Below, piece by piece: positions 7,385 through 16,076 of a DNA stretch of 38,260 bases (position 1 is the stretch's first letter; each line of letters starts with the position of its first letter). The DNA is from an uncultured Bacteroidota bacterium (lineage in GTDB: Bacteria; Bacteroidota; Bacteroidia; Chitinophagales; Chitinophagaceae). The notes beneath the pieces were generated by a model. The model was not told the origin of the DNA, made no database searches, and saw nothing but the letters and a program-made list of their open reading frames with translations. Position numbers and translations under genes: made by a program. The stretch is from NCBI GenBank assembly GCA_903904855.1, contig CAIVEH010000210.1:1-38260 (forward strand). The letters are read 5' to 3'.

Positions 7385-8131
7385 CTATCTTACCACACCT
7401 ATCATTGCCCCGAAATTGCCACCGGTATCATTTAAATTTAATTTTGGCAGGTACATTCTGGATATTGCCCCATCCAGAAAAAGAGCATTGCTGCAGTTCA
7501 GGTTCTCTTTGAACAGGCTGGCAAAATCATAAAAGTTTACCCAATCCTGGGAGATGGCAAACACTACTCTACCCTCCCTGTTCACCCCAACTCCGCTTCT
7601 TATATTCAGATTAGCCGAACCATTGTTGAAATTACTGTTGATTACGCCATTGGTTACCAGCATAGGGCCGGATTGGGTGGCAAAGGTGGTTTTGTTTTTA
7701 TAAGCGCTGAATTCCTGAGAGGTAACAACTTTGGCCTCTGACTTTGTAAGCAGAAATACACCATTGGGCTGCATAAAGAAATTTCCGTTCCCTTTGGTTG
7801 CAAGAGTAATAGATTTTATCTGTTTGCCATTTTCAATATACAAACCACAGGGTGTATTATCGGGGGTATACATGCCTGCATTGGTAGCAAACAGTAATTC
7901 ATGGCCAGTTTCGTTCACATGCTTCTTCAGGTTACTAAGGCTCTTTATTTTTTCGTTGTGCCCATTTTTCCAGAATAGCTGAATCTTTTCTTTCGGGTAA
8001 TCTGCTATGTAAACAGCATAGTGATGGCCTTTATAATCAATGATTCGGGGCTGGCCGAAGCTTGAAATGGATGACAGACAAATGCTAAGGACAAAAAAAT
8101 AAAATGGGATTCTATTGTAGTTATGAATCAT
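7385..8131 (-). CDS. Exported phosphodiester glycosidase (NAGPA-domain) protein
   Basis: The 248-aa product has an N-terminal hydrophobic signal segment (about residues 9-26, FYFFVLSICLSSISSFG). The rest resembles the NAGPA/DUF2233 domain of the 'uncovering enzyme' for mannose-6-phosphate. Diagnostic segments are 'LFATNAGMYTPDNTPCGLYIENGK', 'NGVFLL', 'ATQSGPMLVTNG' and 'NCSNALFLDGAISRMYLP' near the C-terminus, where the family's active-site acidic residue sits. It should cleave a sugar-phosphodiester bond in the periplasm or outside the cell. The substrate is unknown. It is the last of four exported-protein genes on this strand. Confidence 0.85.
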   Translation of the reverse strand: MIHNYNRIPFYFFVLSICLSSISSFGQPRIIDYKGHHYAVYIADYPKEKIQLFWKNGHNEKIKSLSNLKKHVNETGHELLFATNAGMYTPDNTPCGLYIENGKQIKSITLATKGNGNFFMQPNGVFLLTKSEAKVVTSQEFSAYKNKTTFATQSGPMLVTNGVINSNFNNGSANLNIRSGVGVNREGRVVFAISQDWVNFYDFASLFKENLNCSNALFLDGAISRMYLPKLNLNDTGGNFGAMIGVVR

Positions 8132-8156
8132 AAATCGAGGTTGAGAGAATCAAAAG

Positions 8157-8711
8157 TTAAGGATAAAAAACTTCGTTTTCAGTTCGAAAACTACGCAACT
8201 CCGGGAAATAGTGTATTGAATGGCTATTGTCATTACCAAATATATTTCCATAGTATACTGCAACGGTATGTTTCTTAACAGAATCAGTTTCACTGGTGCT
8301 TAATACCTTATAATGCATGGAATAATCGATAGCCGATAATACATAAGACTGAAAATCGTCGAATATATGTAATTTGATTTCGTCATTACCTACTGATTTT
8401 CTGACATCTGAAATGATAAGGCGGCATATGGATTTATAATCATCTAAATCCGGGTTCGTCAGTTTGATTATGGCATTGCATTCGGTATAAATACTTCCCT
8501 CATCTTTCTGCTGGTAATATTCATAAGGAATCAGTTTAGGGTTTTGCCCTTCGCTAGTAATAGTACGGAACGGCAAAGAGGATTCTTTTACCTCTACTTT
8601 TTGATAGGCATAATAATAATCTTTCAGAAAAAACCATAGTGCGGACCGAACTGCAAAAAGCAGAAAAACAATTAATAAAATGAGAATGACTTTGCGTTTT
8701 GGGTTTTTCAT
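8157..8711 (-). CDS. Membrane-anchored hypothetical protein
   Basis: The 184-aa product begins with basic residues (MKNPKRKV) and one hydrophobic helix at about residues 8-29 (ILILLIVFLLFAVRSALWFFL). A soluble extracytoplasmic domain of about 150 residues follows. It contains 'YTECNAIIKLTNPDLDDYKSICRLIISDVRK' and 'IHIFDDFQSYVLS'-like mixed alpha/beta sequence. No family or catalytic motif was recognised. It lies 25 bases from the glycosidase gene and 30 bases from the CAP gene on the same strand, so the three could be one operon. Confidence 0.7.
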   Translation of the reverse strand: MKNPKRKVILILLIVFLLFAVRSALWFFLKDYYYAYQKVEVKESSLPFRTITSEGQNPKLIPYEYYQQKDEGSIYTECNAIIKLTNPDLDDYKSICRLIISDVRKSVGNDEIKLHIFDDFQSYVLSAIDYSMHYKVLSTSETDSVKKHTVAVYYGNIFGNDNSHSIHYFPELRSFRTENEVFYP

Positions 8712-8741
8712 TTGCCTAAAATATGGTTTTAAAAATTATTT

Positions 8742-9401
8742 TTATTCATGATTTGCTATGACTACACTTACATATATTGAATACCCACTGCCAGTAATGG
8801 CAGAATTACCTTTACTTACAGAGTCACTGGTATATTTGATTGCAAAGCCGATCCCAATATCTTTATAAGCTGCGTAAATATTTCCAATACCTAAAAGATG
8901 GTTTCGGTGGCCCAGTGTTTGACTCTGCGAATCAATAATCAGCGATTTTATAGCTGTGGTACCTGCCATCTCATAACCCGGTACAGAATTGCCTAACCCG
9001 ATGTTATAACCGGATTCAGAATAGATGGATTCAAAACTATTGCTGGTTTTATCTTTCAGAAGAACAGGGTTAACAGTGTATCCGGCCTTATTTATGTAAT
9101 AGTCCATACCATAGCCTTTACCGTCAACATGAGCAAAGTAATTATTTTTTGCCATGTCGCTGGCTTTCCATTCAGCAACTTTTGCCAACTTATCATTCCA
9201 TACCAATGCTGTCTTAGTTACATGAAGTGCTTTGGGAAAAGATAATTCCCGATAATACAATTCTGGATTTTGCCTTACTTTATTCAGATAAACGAATGCC
9301 ATATTAGCCTGTTTATGGTCAACAATAATCTTCTTATCTGCCGGTATAAAAGAAACCAAGGCAAATAATGTAATTAATATTAACCCTCCTTTGAATTTCA
9401 T
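8742..9401 (-). CDS. Exported CAP-domain (SCP/PR1-like) protein
   Basis: The 219-aa product starts MKFKGGLILITLFALVSFIPA, a signal peptide. I chose the ATG at 9401 because the longer frame needs a TTG at 9410. The mature part is a CAP domain: 'AFVYLNKVRQNPELYYRELSFP' (first helix) and 'ALVWNDKLAKVAEWKASDMAKNNYFAHVDGKG', with the His of 'FAHVDG' and the acidic residue in the helix before it. Then come 'ESIYSESGYNIG' and the last 'GHRNHLLGI' histidine segment. Bacterial CAP proteins are secreted and of varied, mostly unknown function. No protease activity is implied. Confidence 0.88.
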   Translation of the reverse strand: MKFKGGLILITLFALVSFIPADKKIIVDHKQANMAFVYLNKVRQNPELYYRELSFPKALHVTKTALVWNDKLAKVAEWKASDMAKNNYFAHVDGKGYGMDYYINKAGYTVNPVLLKDKTSNSFESIYSESGYNIGLGNSVPGYEMAGTTAIKSLIIDSQSQTLGHRNHLLGIGNIYAAYKDIGIGFAIKYTSDSVSKGNSAITGSGYSIYVSVVIANHE

Positions 9402-9423
9402 TAAAACCAAATTCTAAATTACA

Positions 9424-9454
9424 GATGTGCCACACTGTGAAAGTGTGGCACATC
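9424..9454 (-). terminator. Perfect 13-bp hairpin after the PKD gene
   Basis: GATGTGCCACACT (9424-9436) pairs perfectly with AGTGTGGCACATC (9442-9454) around a GTGAA loop. It lies 24 bases beyond the stop of the PKD gene and before the CAP gene on the same strand. The T-run behind it is only weak on the minus strand, so it may terminate inefficiently or protect the mRNA 3' end. Confidence 0.65.
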
Positions 9455-9477
9455 ATTGAATATCAATTAGTTTACCG

Positions 9478-12400
9478 TTATCGTATTATCGTCACATCAC
9501 CCTTGAGGAACAGCGGTGCGCCGGTTTCGCAGATGGCATCAATTACCCAGACATATACATCCGGCTTAGGTGCAGATCCATTGAAACTGCCGTCCCATGC
9601 GTTCGATTCATCGTTGAGTTGAATGTTGGCACGTTCAAACAAAAGGTTGCCCCAACGGTTATAGATACGGAATGACTTAACTACACTAACGCCTGTGCCC
9701 CTAGGATAAAACACATCATTCTTACCATCGTTATTGGGTGTAAAACTGTTGGGTATAAATAACTGACTGTTGTCGCAATAAAGCAAAATACGTACCGTAT
9801 CTGTTGCTGTACAACCATGTTTGGTTGTAACAGTAACGGTATACGTTGTATTCACTGAAGGAGAGGCAACAGGGTTGTAGCAACTATCGCAGCTCAGTGT
9901 TTTTTCAATCTTCCACAGATAATTATTGATCAGTGTACCAGTGGCGGTAAGTTGTGCCTGCGTACCCGCCAGAATTTCCTGATCAGGACCAGCATCTACA
10001 GTTGGCAATGGGAAAACTACCACAGTAACATAATTGGTATCCGGCTGGCATCCTGCCAATTGGGCAATGGCCATATAAGTAGTTGTGGAAGGTGGCGTTG
10101 CAACAGGATAGCCACTATTCGGATTGCTTAGGCCTGTAGCGGGTAACCATGTGTATTTTGTTCCACCAGTGTCGAATAGCGGTACCGGAATACCATAACA
10201 TACCTGAGTATCGCCCCATGCGCGGGCAATGGTGAGTGTTTTAAGAAATACGGATGTTGTATCGGTATTTTTACATCCAACAGCGTCTGTACCCGTTACT
10301 GTATATTGTGTAACCACATCAGGAGAAACTTTCGTAGGATTGCAGGCTGTGCAACTCATTGTGCCTGCCCCTGCCCATGTATAAGACACACCGCCATAGC
10401 CATAGAGAGTTGCAGCATCTCCGACACAAATAATGGTATCAGGGCTTACTGTAATTACAGGCAGCGGATAAACTGTTACATTCTGGTTGGTGACAGCTGT
10501 ACAACCCCATGCATCAGCAACCTTAAGCGTTACCGGATATGTTCCAACGGCAGTATAAGTAGTTGAAGGCGATGCCAGGGTACTTGTTAATCCGTTGTAG
10601 GTCCAGTTCCAACTGGAAATGTGAGACCAATAGCTGCGGGATGTATCAGAAAAGATTACTGAATCGCCTATGCAAACAGGATTAGGAATGGTTTTGAAGC
10701 CAGGGTAAACAGCATCTACTTTTATAGTATCGAGACCAATACTGGAGTTCTGGCAGCCGGTGAGATTACTCATTACCAGCTTGGGTACATATTTGCCAGG
10801 TACCAGATAAAGATGGGTAATGGTATCGCTCATTGATGTTGTTGTGGTAGTGCCATCGGCAAAATCCCAGGTAATGCTAGGTACATTGGAAAGGTCGGCA
10901 CTGAAGAAAACATTAAGTGGTACGCAGCCAGAATCAGGAGTGTACTGGAATGCCCCTGCATAACCCAAAATATTAACATGTCCATAGACGGTATCCTTGC
11001 AGCCATATAAATTAGAAGCTATAAGCCTGATGGTATCATATCCTGGCGCAATATACAAATCGGAAGGATTGATTAATGTTGAAATGCTACCATCGCCCAG
11101 AGCCCAGTTATAGAATGTGGCGCCCGTACTGGTATTGAAAAAATGAACAGTCAGTGGCGGGCAAATGGATATGGAATCGTCCATATGGAAGGCTGCAACC
11201 GGTTTGTTGTCGTGTATATAAGCAGGATATGTGGCTGTATTGAAGCAACCATGAATATCTGTAACTGTAAGGGAAACAGTATAATAGCCCGTATCAGCAT
11301 ATGTATGTGAGGGACTAACCAGGGTAGATGTACCGCCATCCCCAAAAGTCCAGCTACATGTCGTGGTAGAACTTGATGTATTGGTGAATATTACAGCGGA
11401 CCCGAGACATGGATTCAGATTACTTGCAACAAATGAGGCTATAGGTTTATAGGCCGAAACAAGCGGCAGTGAAGCGGTACCTACGCAACCCATATCATCG
11501 GTAACAGACTCTGTAATAGTAAATGTACCGGCTGTGGTATAAGTATGCACAACAGTAGTACCTGAAGGCAGCGTTCCACCATCGCCAAATGCCCAGGTGT
11601 GGGTAGGTAATGTAGTGCCGGGTATATCGGTGGTGGCATCCGTAAAGGTTACAGTCAATGGTACACAACCACTTGTAGGTACAGCTGTAAAACTGACGAC
11701 AGGCTTGCCAACATGCAGGTAATTTAACCTGATTGCTGTATCAAAGCAATTATTCTGATCCTCAATTATCAGCGTTATGGTATAAATACCCCTGGTACTG
11801 AAGGTATCGCGGTAATTAGGGGATGTACTATCGGCTGAATGGCCACTGCTATGCCAGTAATACCCTGAAGCTACACCACCCGTGACCGTGGATGTGAACA
11901 AGACCACTGCACCCGCACATACAGTAGAATCGGGTGTGGAGAATGTGACGACGGGCCGTGTGAGGTCAATTAATTTTGTAGCCGTATCACGGCATCCGGT
12001 AATTGCATTATAAGTGGTAAGTGTACAGGTATAAACTACGGGTAATGGATAATCATGTGTAGGGTTTTTTATTGTGGAAGTAGTTCCATCGCCAAAAATC
12101 CAGATACGTGTATCATCACCATATGAATAATCGGTAAACATGACTCGTTTTGCCGGAGTACAAAGTACGCTATCGCCGATAATAGCCATTGAAGAATCTA
12201 TGGTAATGAAATTGAAAACAACAGCAGGCCCTGCGCAACCATTATAAATAGGGGTAAGTGTAACTGAAAAGACACCAGGATAGGGATAATGGTGGGTTGT
12301 TGAATCAGCGGTGGTATACCAGGTGCCAGTAGTATCGCCAAATTGCCATTTATATATTCCGACTGGTCCTGTAACAGTTGTTGCCTGGAAATGGATCTCG

Positions 12401-14049
12401 TTATGGTTGTAACAGGCTACAGTAGGTGTGGCGGTAAATGTAACTACAGGCGGAGTACCGACTATTACGGTAACGGTTGCTGTAGCAGGGCAGCCATTTG
12501 CCGTAATTATTGTTACAATTACATTGTATGTTCCAACAGCAGTATAGGTATGACTAGGCGTAGGAGAAGTAGAACCTGGCGAGCCATCGCCGAATGACCA
12601 CGAATAGGATGATATAGGAAAAGGATAAGGGGAAAAACCTGGCCCTGGAATACTGGTCAGCAGATCAGTAGAAAAATTGACAGTCAGCGGCACGCAACCA
12701 GTTGTATCTATCGGATGGTGAATCTTGAAAATCAGGTCATAAATTTTATATACCTGGGTAACAGTATCGACACATCCGAAAGGACTGGTAATGATCATCT
12801 TTACAGTGTCAAATCCATTACTAAGGTAAGTGTGGGTGGAAGGATTACCTGTTCCGGTAGTCCCATCGCCATATAACCAGGTAAATGTAGGAGTACCACC
12901 GCCGCCGCCAGTTATTGTTCCGGTAAATGTAGCATTAACAGGGGCAGGACAAGGGTTGGCAGGTGAAATACTTATAGTTCCTGATGGCAGGGGCAATATC
13001 ACAATAGAATGAGTAACAGAATCAAAGCAATAGCCATCATATACAACAAGAGTTACGTTATAAGTTCCAGGAGCTCCGTATGCATGAGAGCCAGCATCAG
13101 TTCCACCAGAGATCCCATCACCATAGTGCCAGGTACTGGAAATGTGAGAGCTGCTAGTATTAGGAAATGACACCAGGGAATTGACACAAGCAGTATCGGG
13201 ATGGGTAAATGCAGCATGAATATTACTGATAACTACAGCAGATGGCACAACTATACTATCGGTACAACCAGCGGCATCTGTGACTTTTAATGTAACCGTA
13301 TAAGATCCAGTGCCGGTATAAGTATGGGTAGGTGTTGCACCTGTTCCACCAGGACTGCCATCACCAAAGGTCCAGACATATGACATCGGAGGAGTACCTG
13401 TTGAGGTACTTGTGAAAGTTACATTACCAGGTGGATTACAGAAATGGTTGGGACTGGCTACAAAACTGGCATGCGGCGGAACGACGACATCAATATATGC
13501 CAGTCTTGTAAGTGTGGCTGAACAACCTTCGGCATTGGTGGCATATAATGTAACATTGTAAACACCGGAAGAAGCATAACTATGTAAAACAGGAGACCCG
13601 CTACCTGATAAACCATCACCAAAAGCCCATAAAGTAGTCACAGGACCAGGAACTCCACCAACGGTTGTACTTGTGAAAGAGACAGGGTTGCCCGGACATA
13701 CAATAAGTGGTGAAGCGCTGAAACTTACCGTTGGATTGGGGTACACAGTTATTACCTGCGAATGCGTGCTGGTAACACCGCCATTGGTTGCTGTAAGCGT
13801 AACTGTATAAGTGCCAGGTGTGAGGTAAGTTCCAGACACATTTGTCAGCGTGAGTAAACTTGTACCATTGTCCAGGTTCCAGACATAGGTGGTACCTGTA
13901 CTTGGAGTGGTAGTGTTAAAAAAGGTATCAACCAGCGGTGCGCAACCAGCAAGGTGAGTACAGGTAAAACCGGCTGTAAGCTGGGCATTTGCCGAAAAAC
14001 TGAGGCAAAGCACAACCAGGGAAAGTAATATAGGTTTAATTTGTTTCAT
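9478..14049 (-). CDS. Giant secreted PKD-repeat protein with gliding-motility C-terminal domain
   Basis: The 1523-aa product has a signal peptide (MKQIKPILLSLVVLCLSFSANA). I count about 14 PKD-like modules of about 80-90 residues, recognised by the recurring 'W.FGDG' strand, 'P.HTY...G.Y.VTL' and a closing Cys pattern. Examples are WAFGDGLSG, WTFGDGSPG, WSFGDGSPG and WTFGDGGTS. Three more Ig-like modules follow, with 'YTWAGAG', 'YTWLPATGL' and 'YLWKIEKTL'. The last about 95 residues are a CHU_C/gliding-motility-associated C-terminal domain ('FIPNSFTPNNDGKNDVFYP', 'IYNRWGNLLFE', 'WDGSFNG', 'YVWVID'), a known cargo signal for type IX secretion. It is probably a surface or extracellular adhesive or structural protein. 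No enzyme domain is seen. Confidence 0.93.
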   Translation of the reverse strand: MKQIKPILLSLVVLCLSFSANAQLTAGFTCTHLAGCAPLVDTFFNTTTPSTGTTYVWNLDNGTSLLTLTNVSGTYLTPGTYTVTLTATNGGVTSTHSQVITVYPNPTVSFSASPLIVCPGNPVSFTSTTVGGVPGPVTTLWAFGDGLSGSGSPVLHSYASSGVYNVTLYATNAEGCSATLTRLAYIDVVVPPHASFVASPNHFCNPPGNVTFTSTSTGTPPMSYVWTFGDGSPGGTGATPTHTYTGTGSYTVTLKVTDAAGCTDSIVVPSAVVISNIHAAFTHPDTACVNSLVSFPNTSSSHISSTWHYGDGISGGTDAGSHAYGAPGTYNVTLVVYDGYCFDSVTHSIVILPLPSGTISISPANPCPAPVNATFTGTITGGGGGTPTFTWLYGDGTTGTGNPSTHTYLSNGFDTVKMIITSPFGCVDTVTQVYKIYDLIFKIHHPIDTTGCVPLTVNFSTDLLTSIPGPGFSPYPFPISSYSWSFGDGSPGSTSPTPSHTYTAVGTYNVIVTIITANGCPATATVTVIVGTPPVVTFTATPTVACYNHNEIHFQATTVTGPVGIYKWQFGDTTGTWYTTADSTTHHYPYPGVFSVTLTPIYNGCAGPAVVFNFITIDSSMAIIGDSVLCTPAKRVMFTDYSYGDDTRIWIFGDGTTSTIKNPTHDYPLPVVYTCTLTTYNAITGCRDTATKLIDLTRPVVTFSTPDSTVCAGAVVLFTSTVTGGVASGYYWHSSGHSADSTSPNYRDTFSTRGIYTITLIIEDQNNCFDTAIRLNYLHVGKPVVSFTAVPTSGCVPLTVTFTDATTDIPGTTLPTHTWAFGDGGTLPSGTTVVHTYTTAGTFTITESVTDDMGCVGTASLPLVSAYKPIASFVASNLNPCLGSAVIFTNTSSSTTTCSWTFGDGGTSTLVSPSHTYADTGYYTVSLTVTDIHGCFNTATYPAYIHDNKPVAAFHMDDSISICPPLTVHFFNTSTGATFYNWALGDGSISTLINPSDLYIAPGYDTIRLIASNLYGCKDTVYGHVNILGYAGAFQYTPDSGCVPLNVFFSADLSNVPSITWDFADGTTTTTSMSDTITHLYLVPGKYVPKLVMSNLTGCQNSSIGLDTIKVDAVYPGFKTIPNPVCIGDSVIFSDTSRSYWSHISSWNWTYNGLTSTLASPSTTYTAVGTYPVTLKVADAWGCTAVTNQNVTVYPLPVITVSPDTIICVGDAATLYGYGGVSYTWAGAGTMSCTACNPTKVSPDVVTQYTVTGTDAVGCKNTDTTSVFLKTLTIARAWGDTQVCYGIPVPLFDTGGTKYTWLPATGLSNPNSGYPVATPPSTTTYMAIAQLAGCQPDTNYVTVVVFPLPTVDAGPDQEILAGTQAQLTATGTLINNYLWKIEKTLSCDSCYNPVASPSVNTTYTVTVTTKHGCTATDTVRILLYCDNSQLFIPNSFTPNNDGKNDVFYPRGTGVSVVKSFRIYNRWGNLLFERANIQLNDESNAWDGSFNGSAPKPDVYVWVIDAICETGAPLFLKGDVTIIR

Positions 14050-14358
14050 AAAAATACTAATTGAGTATTATATATAAAAATAAAAATGTTGAAATAAGAG
14101 TAATAAATAAACCACTCTGATAAAATAACCCATTTACCCTAAAAAAGGAGAAGGGGAACAGCAAAAAAATAATATCATGCAATATAGCAATAAAATCCCT
14201 TATTAATAACCGGGAACTAAAGAAATTTTTAAGGAATATTTAATATTCAGGGTAAATATTGCTTTTGGTAAATAAAAACAGGAAATATGCGCCCATTTAG
14301 AGTACAAAATACTCTTTATTGGATGCCCAAATTGATAAGACTAAAATAATCCTGCTTA
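14050..14358. other. 309-base AT-rich spacer, no gene seen
   Basis: The spacer separates the PKD gene start from the aminotransferase gene end, both on the minus strand. It contains the odd palindrome GAATATT-T-AATATTC (14234-14248) and a short hairpin, AGAGTA/TACTCT (14299-14315). Neither is followed by a convincing T-run. No TAnnTTTG box was found for the PKD gene on the minus strand. Confidence 0.5.
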
Positions 14359-15531
14359 TTACTTCAGTAAATCAGTTTTTAGCTGAATTTCCTGCAATGC
14401 ATTGTATAAAATATCCAGGTCGTTTTGATCATTAAAAACCTGGATTGAATATCTGAGAAAAACATGATTTTCCTGACGCATTACCGGAACCTCGATTTTA
14501 TACTGGTCGAAGAGGTAGCTGTGCAGTTTTTCAGGTTGGTCTGTATTAACCGGAATACTGCACATCTGCACTAGGAACTGATCATTGATGGGGCAGATTG
14601 GGGATGAACCAAGCAAATCGCAAAAGCGTTTGTAATTATCCCTGACAAGTTGCCGGCAACCGGCTGCAACTTCGTCCCAATTATTTTCAGTACGGAACTC
14701 TATAGCTTTAGGAACGGTGAGGAATGCAGAGAAATCGCGAGTACCCTGCATCTGGTGATAATCCAGGAACCGGGAGCGACTTGGAGCAGCGCTTTCATAT
14801 CCCCAGCTAATTATTACCGGATCAAACAGATCCTGGTATTCTTTTTTCACATACAGGAAGGAGCAGCCTTTGGGTGTCATCAGCCATTTGTGGCAGGCTC
14901 CTGTATATATATCCGCTTTTAATTCATTGAGATCAAGCGGAATATGTCCAGGTACATGAGCGCCATCAACAATTGTGAGCAAGCCCAGTTCTTTTGCGCG
15001 GTCGCAAATTTCTTTTACCGGCAGGCGAAGGGCAGTGCTGCTGGTAATCTGAGAAATGAAAATGGCTTTGGTGCGGCTGGTATACCCGCTCCAGAACTGA
15101 GCTAAGAGCTCTTCTTTAGAAGTTATCGGTAGTGATATAGGCTGACGGATGTATTTTGCATTGTTTTCCCGACAGTAATAATTCCAGGTACGGTCCATAG
15201 CTCCATACTCAATGTTGGTGGTTAGAATCTCATCACCTTCATTCAGTTTCAGGCTTTTGGCAATAATGTTTATGGCATAGGTGGGGTTCGTAACATACAC
15301 CACATCATCGGCATCGCAATTGATAAATGAAGCCAGGGCTTCGCGTGATGTTTTCAGGTAATTTACACCATCTACCGCAATATACCTGCAAGGCTCCCAC
15401 TCCAGCAGGCGCTGCCATTTCTGGTAATCTTCATAAATTGGCTTAGGGCATGCGCCGAATGAGCCAAAATTTAGATAAGTAATATCGGGATTTAGGAGAA
15501 ACTGGGATTTCAGATTTGCGTGGTCAATCAT
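14359..15531 (-). CDS. Class V aminotransferase (isopenicillin N epimerase-like)
   Basis: The 390-aa PLP enzyme is of fold type I. The lysine that binds PLP is Lys215 in 'GACHKWLMTPKG' (211-222). 'IVDGAHVPGHIPLDL' (187-201) holds the Asp189 that contacts the PLP ring nitrogen. The start 'YLNFGSFGACPKPIYEDYQKW' and the late 'QGTRDFSAFLTVPKAI' are typical of the cefD/isopenicillin N epimerase-like branch of class V. Members include cysteine desulfurase-like and other amino-acid lyases. A true isopenicillin N epimerase role is unlikely here since no beta-lactam genes are near. The real substrate is unknown. Confidence 0.9.
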   Translation of the reverse strand: MIDHANLKSQFLLNPDITYLNFGSFGACPKPIYEDYQKWQRLLEWEPCRYIAVDGVNYLKTSREALASFINCDADDVVYVTNPTYAINIIAKSLKLNEGDEILTTNIEYGAMDRTWNYYCRENNAKYIRQPISLPITSKEELLAQFWSGYTSRTKAIFISQITSSTALRLPVKEICDRAKELGLLTIVDGAHVPGHIPLDLNELKADIYTGACHKWLMTPKGCSFLYVKKEYQDLFDPVIISWGYESAAPSRSRFLDYHQMQGTRDFSAFLTVPKAIEFRTENNWDEVAAGCRQLVRDNYKRFCDLLGSSPICPINDQFLVQMCSIPVNTDQPEKLHSYLFDQYKIEVPVMRQENHVFLRYSIQVFNDQNDLDILYNALQEIQLKTDLLK

Positions 15532-15576
15532 AATCAGTAAAAGTTAGCTGCAAAGTAATAAGAGAAACGAATAGGT

Positions 15577-16062
15577 TTATTGTTTTCTTTTTATTGGAAT
15601 CCAGATTTCTTCTTCAGAATCCGGATCATTGTTTTTGTATTTGGCTCCGAGAATCTCAAAATGCTCCCTGTCGTCCAAAAGGTATTCAGATGCAGGAAGC
15701 CATTTGGTGAAGATGTATTGAAACGTTTTTTCACCTTCGCTGGCAAGCCCTATATAATTGAAAACAGCATAGAGGCCACCTTTTATGATATAACTGTCCA
15801 TCCCAAACGGAATTGAATTAAAGTCTTCAACTTCCACAGCAGCCCACTTATCAAACTCCATTTTATAATCGTAGTTATTAAAATCCAATTCGCCGTTGTA
15901 TACCTGCATACTGAACAAACCGGTGGAGACATTGTTAATAATCTCCTTTCTGCGGGGCATGAAACTGCTCCATAATACGTAAGTGCGGTTATTCAATAAG
16001 CTCATTTTGAGCTTTTGACCGATGAGCTTTTTTTCCTGTAGTATTTCGATTCTTGGATGCAT
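15577..16062 (-). CDS. GyrI-like / AraC effector-binding-domain protein
   Basis: The 161-aa single-domain protein resembles the GyrI-like small-molecule-binding domain (SOUL/BmrR-type effector domain) found alone in many Bacteroidota. Supporting segments are 'PRIEILQEKKLIGQKLKMSLLNNRTYVLWSSFMPRRKEI' at the start, 'KWAAVEVEDFNSIPFGMDSYIIKGGLYAVFNYIG' in the middle, and 'REHFEILGAKYKNNDPDSEEEIWIPI' at the end. No DNA-binding domain is attached, so it is a binding or sequestering protein, not an AraC regulator. It starts 14 bases after the stop of the permease gene on the same strand, so the two are likely cotranscribed. Confidence 0.8.
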   Translation of the reverse strand: MHPRIEILQEKKLIGQKLKMSLLNNRTYVLWSSFMPRRKEIINNVSTGLFSMQVYNGELDFNNYDYKMEFDKWAAVEVEDFNSIPFGMDSYIIKGGLYAVFNYIGLASEGEKTFQYIFTKWLPASEYLLDDREHFEILGAKYKNNDPDSEEEIWIPIKRKQ

Positions 16063-16076
16063 AAATAATTTTCAAG

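Noticed and set aside
14299-14315. AGAGTA/TACTCT hairpin as terminator of the aminotransferase gene
   Set aside because: The stem is only 6 bp and has no T-run on the minus strand, so termination is not supported.
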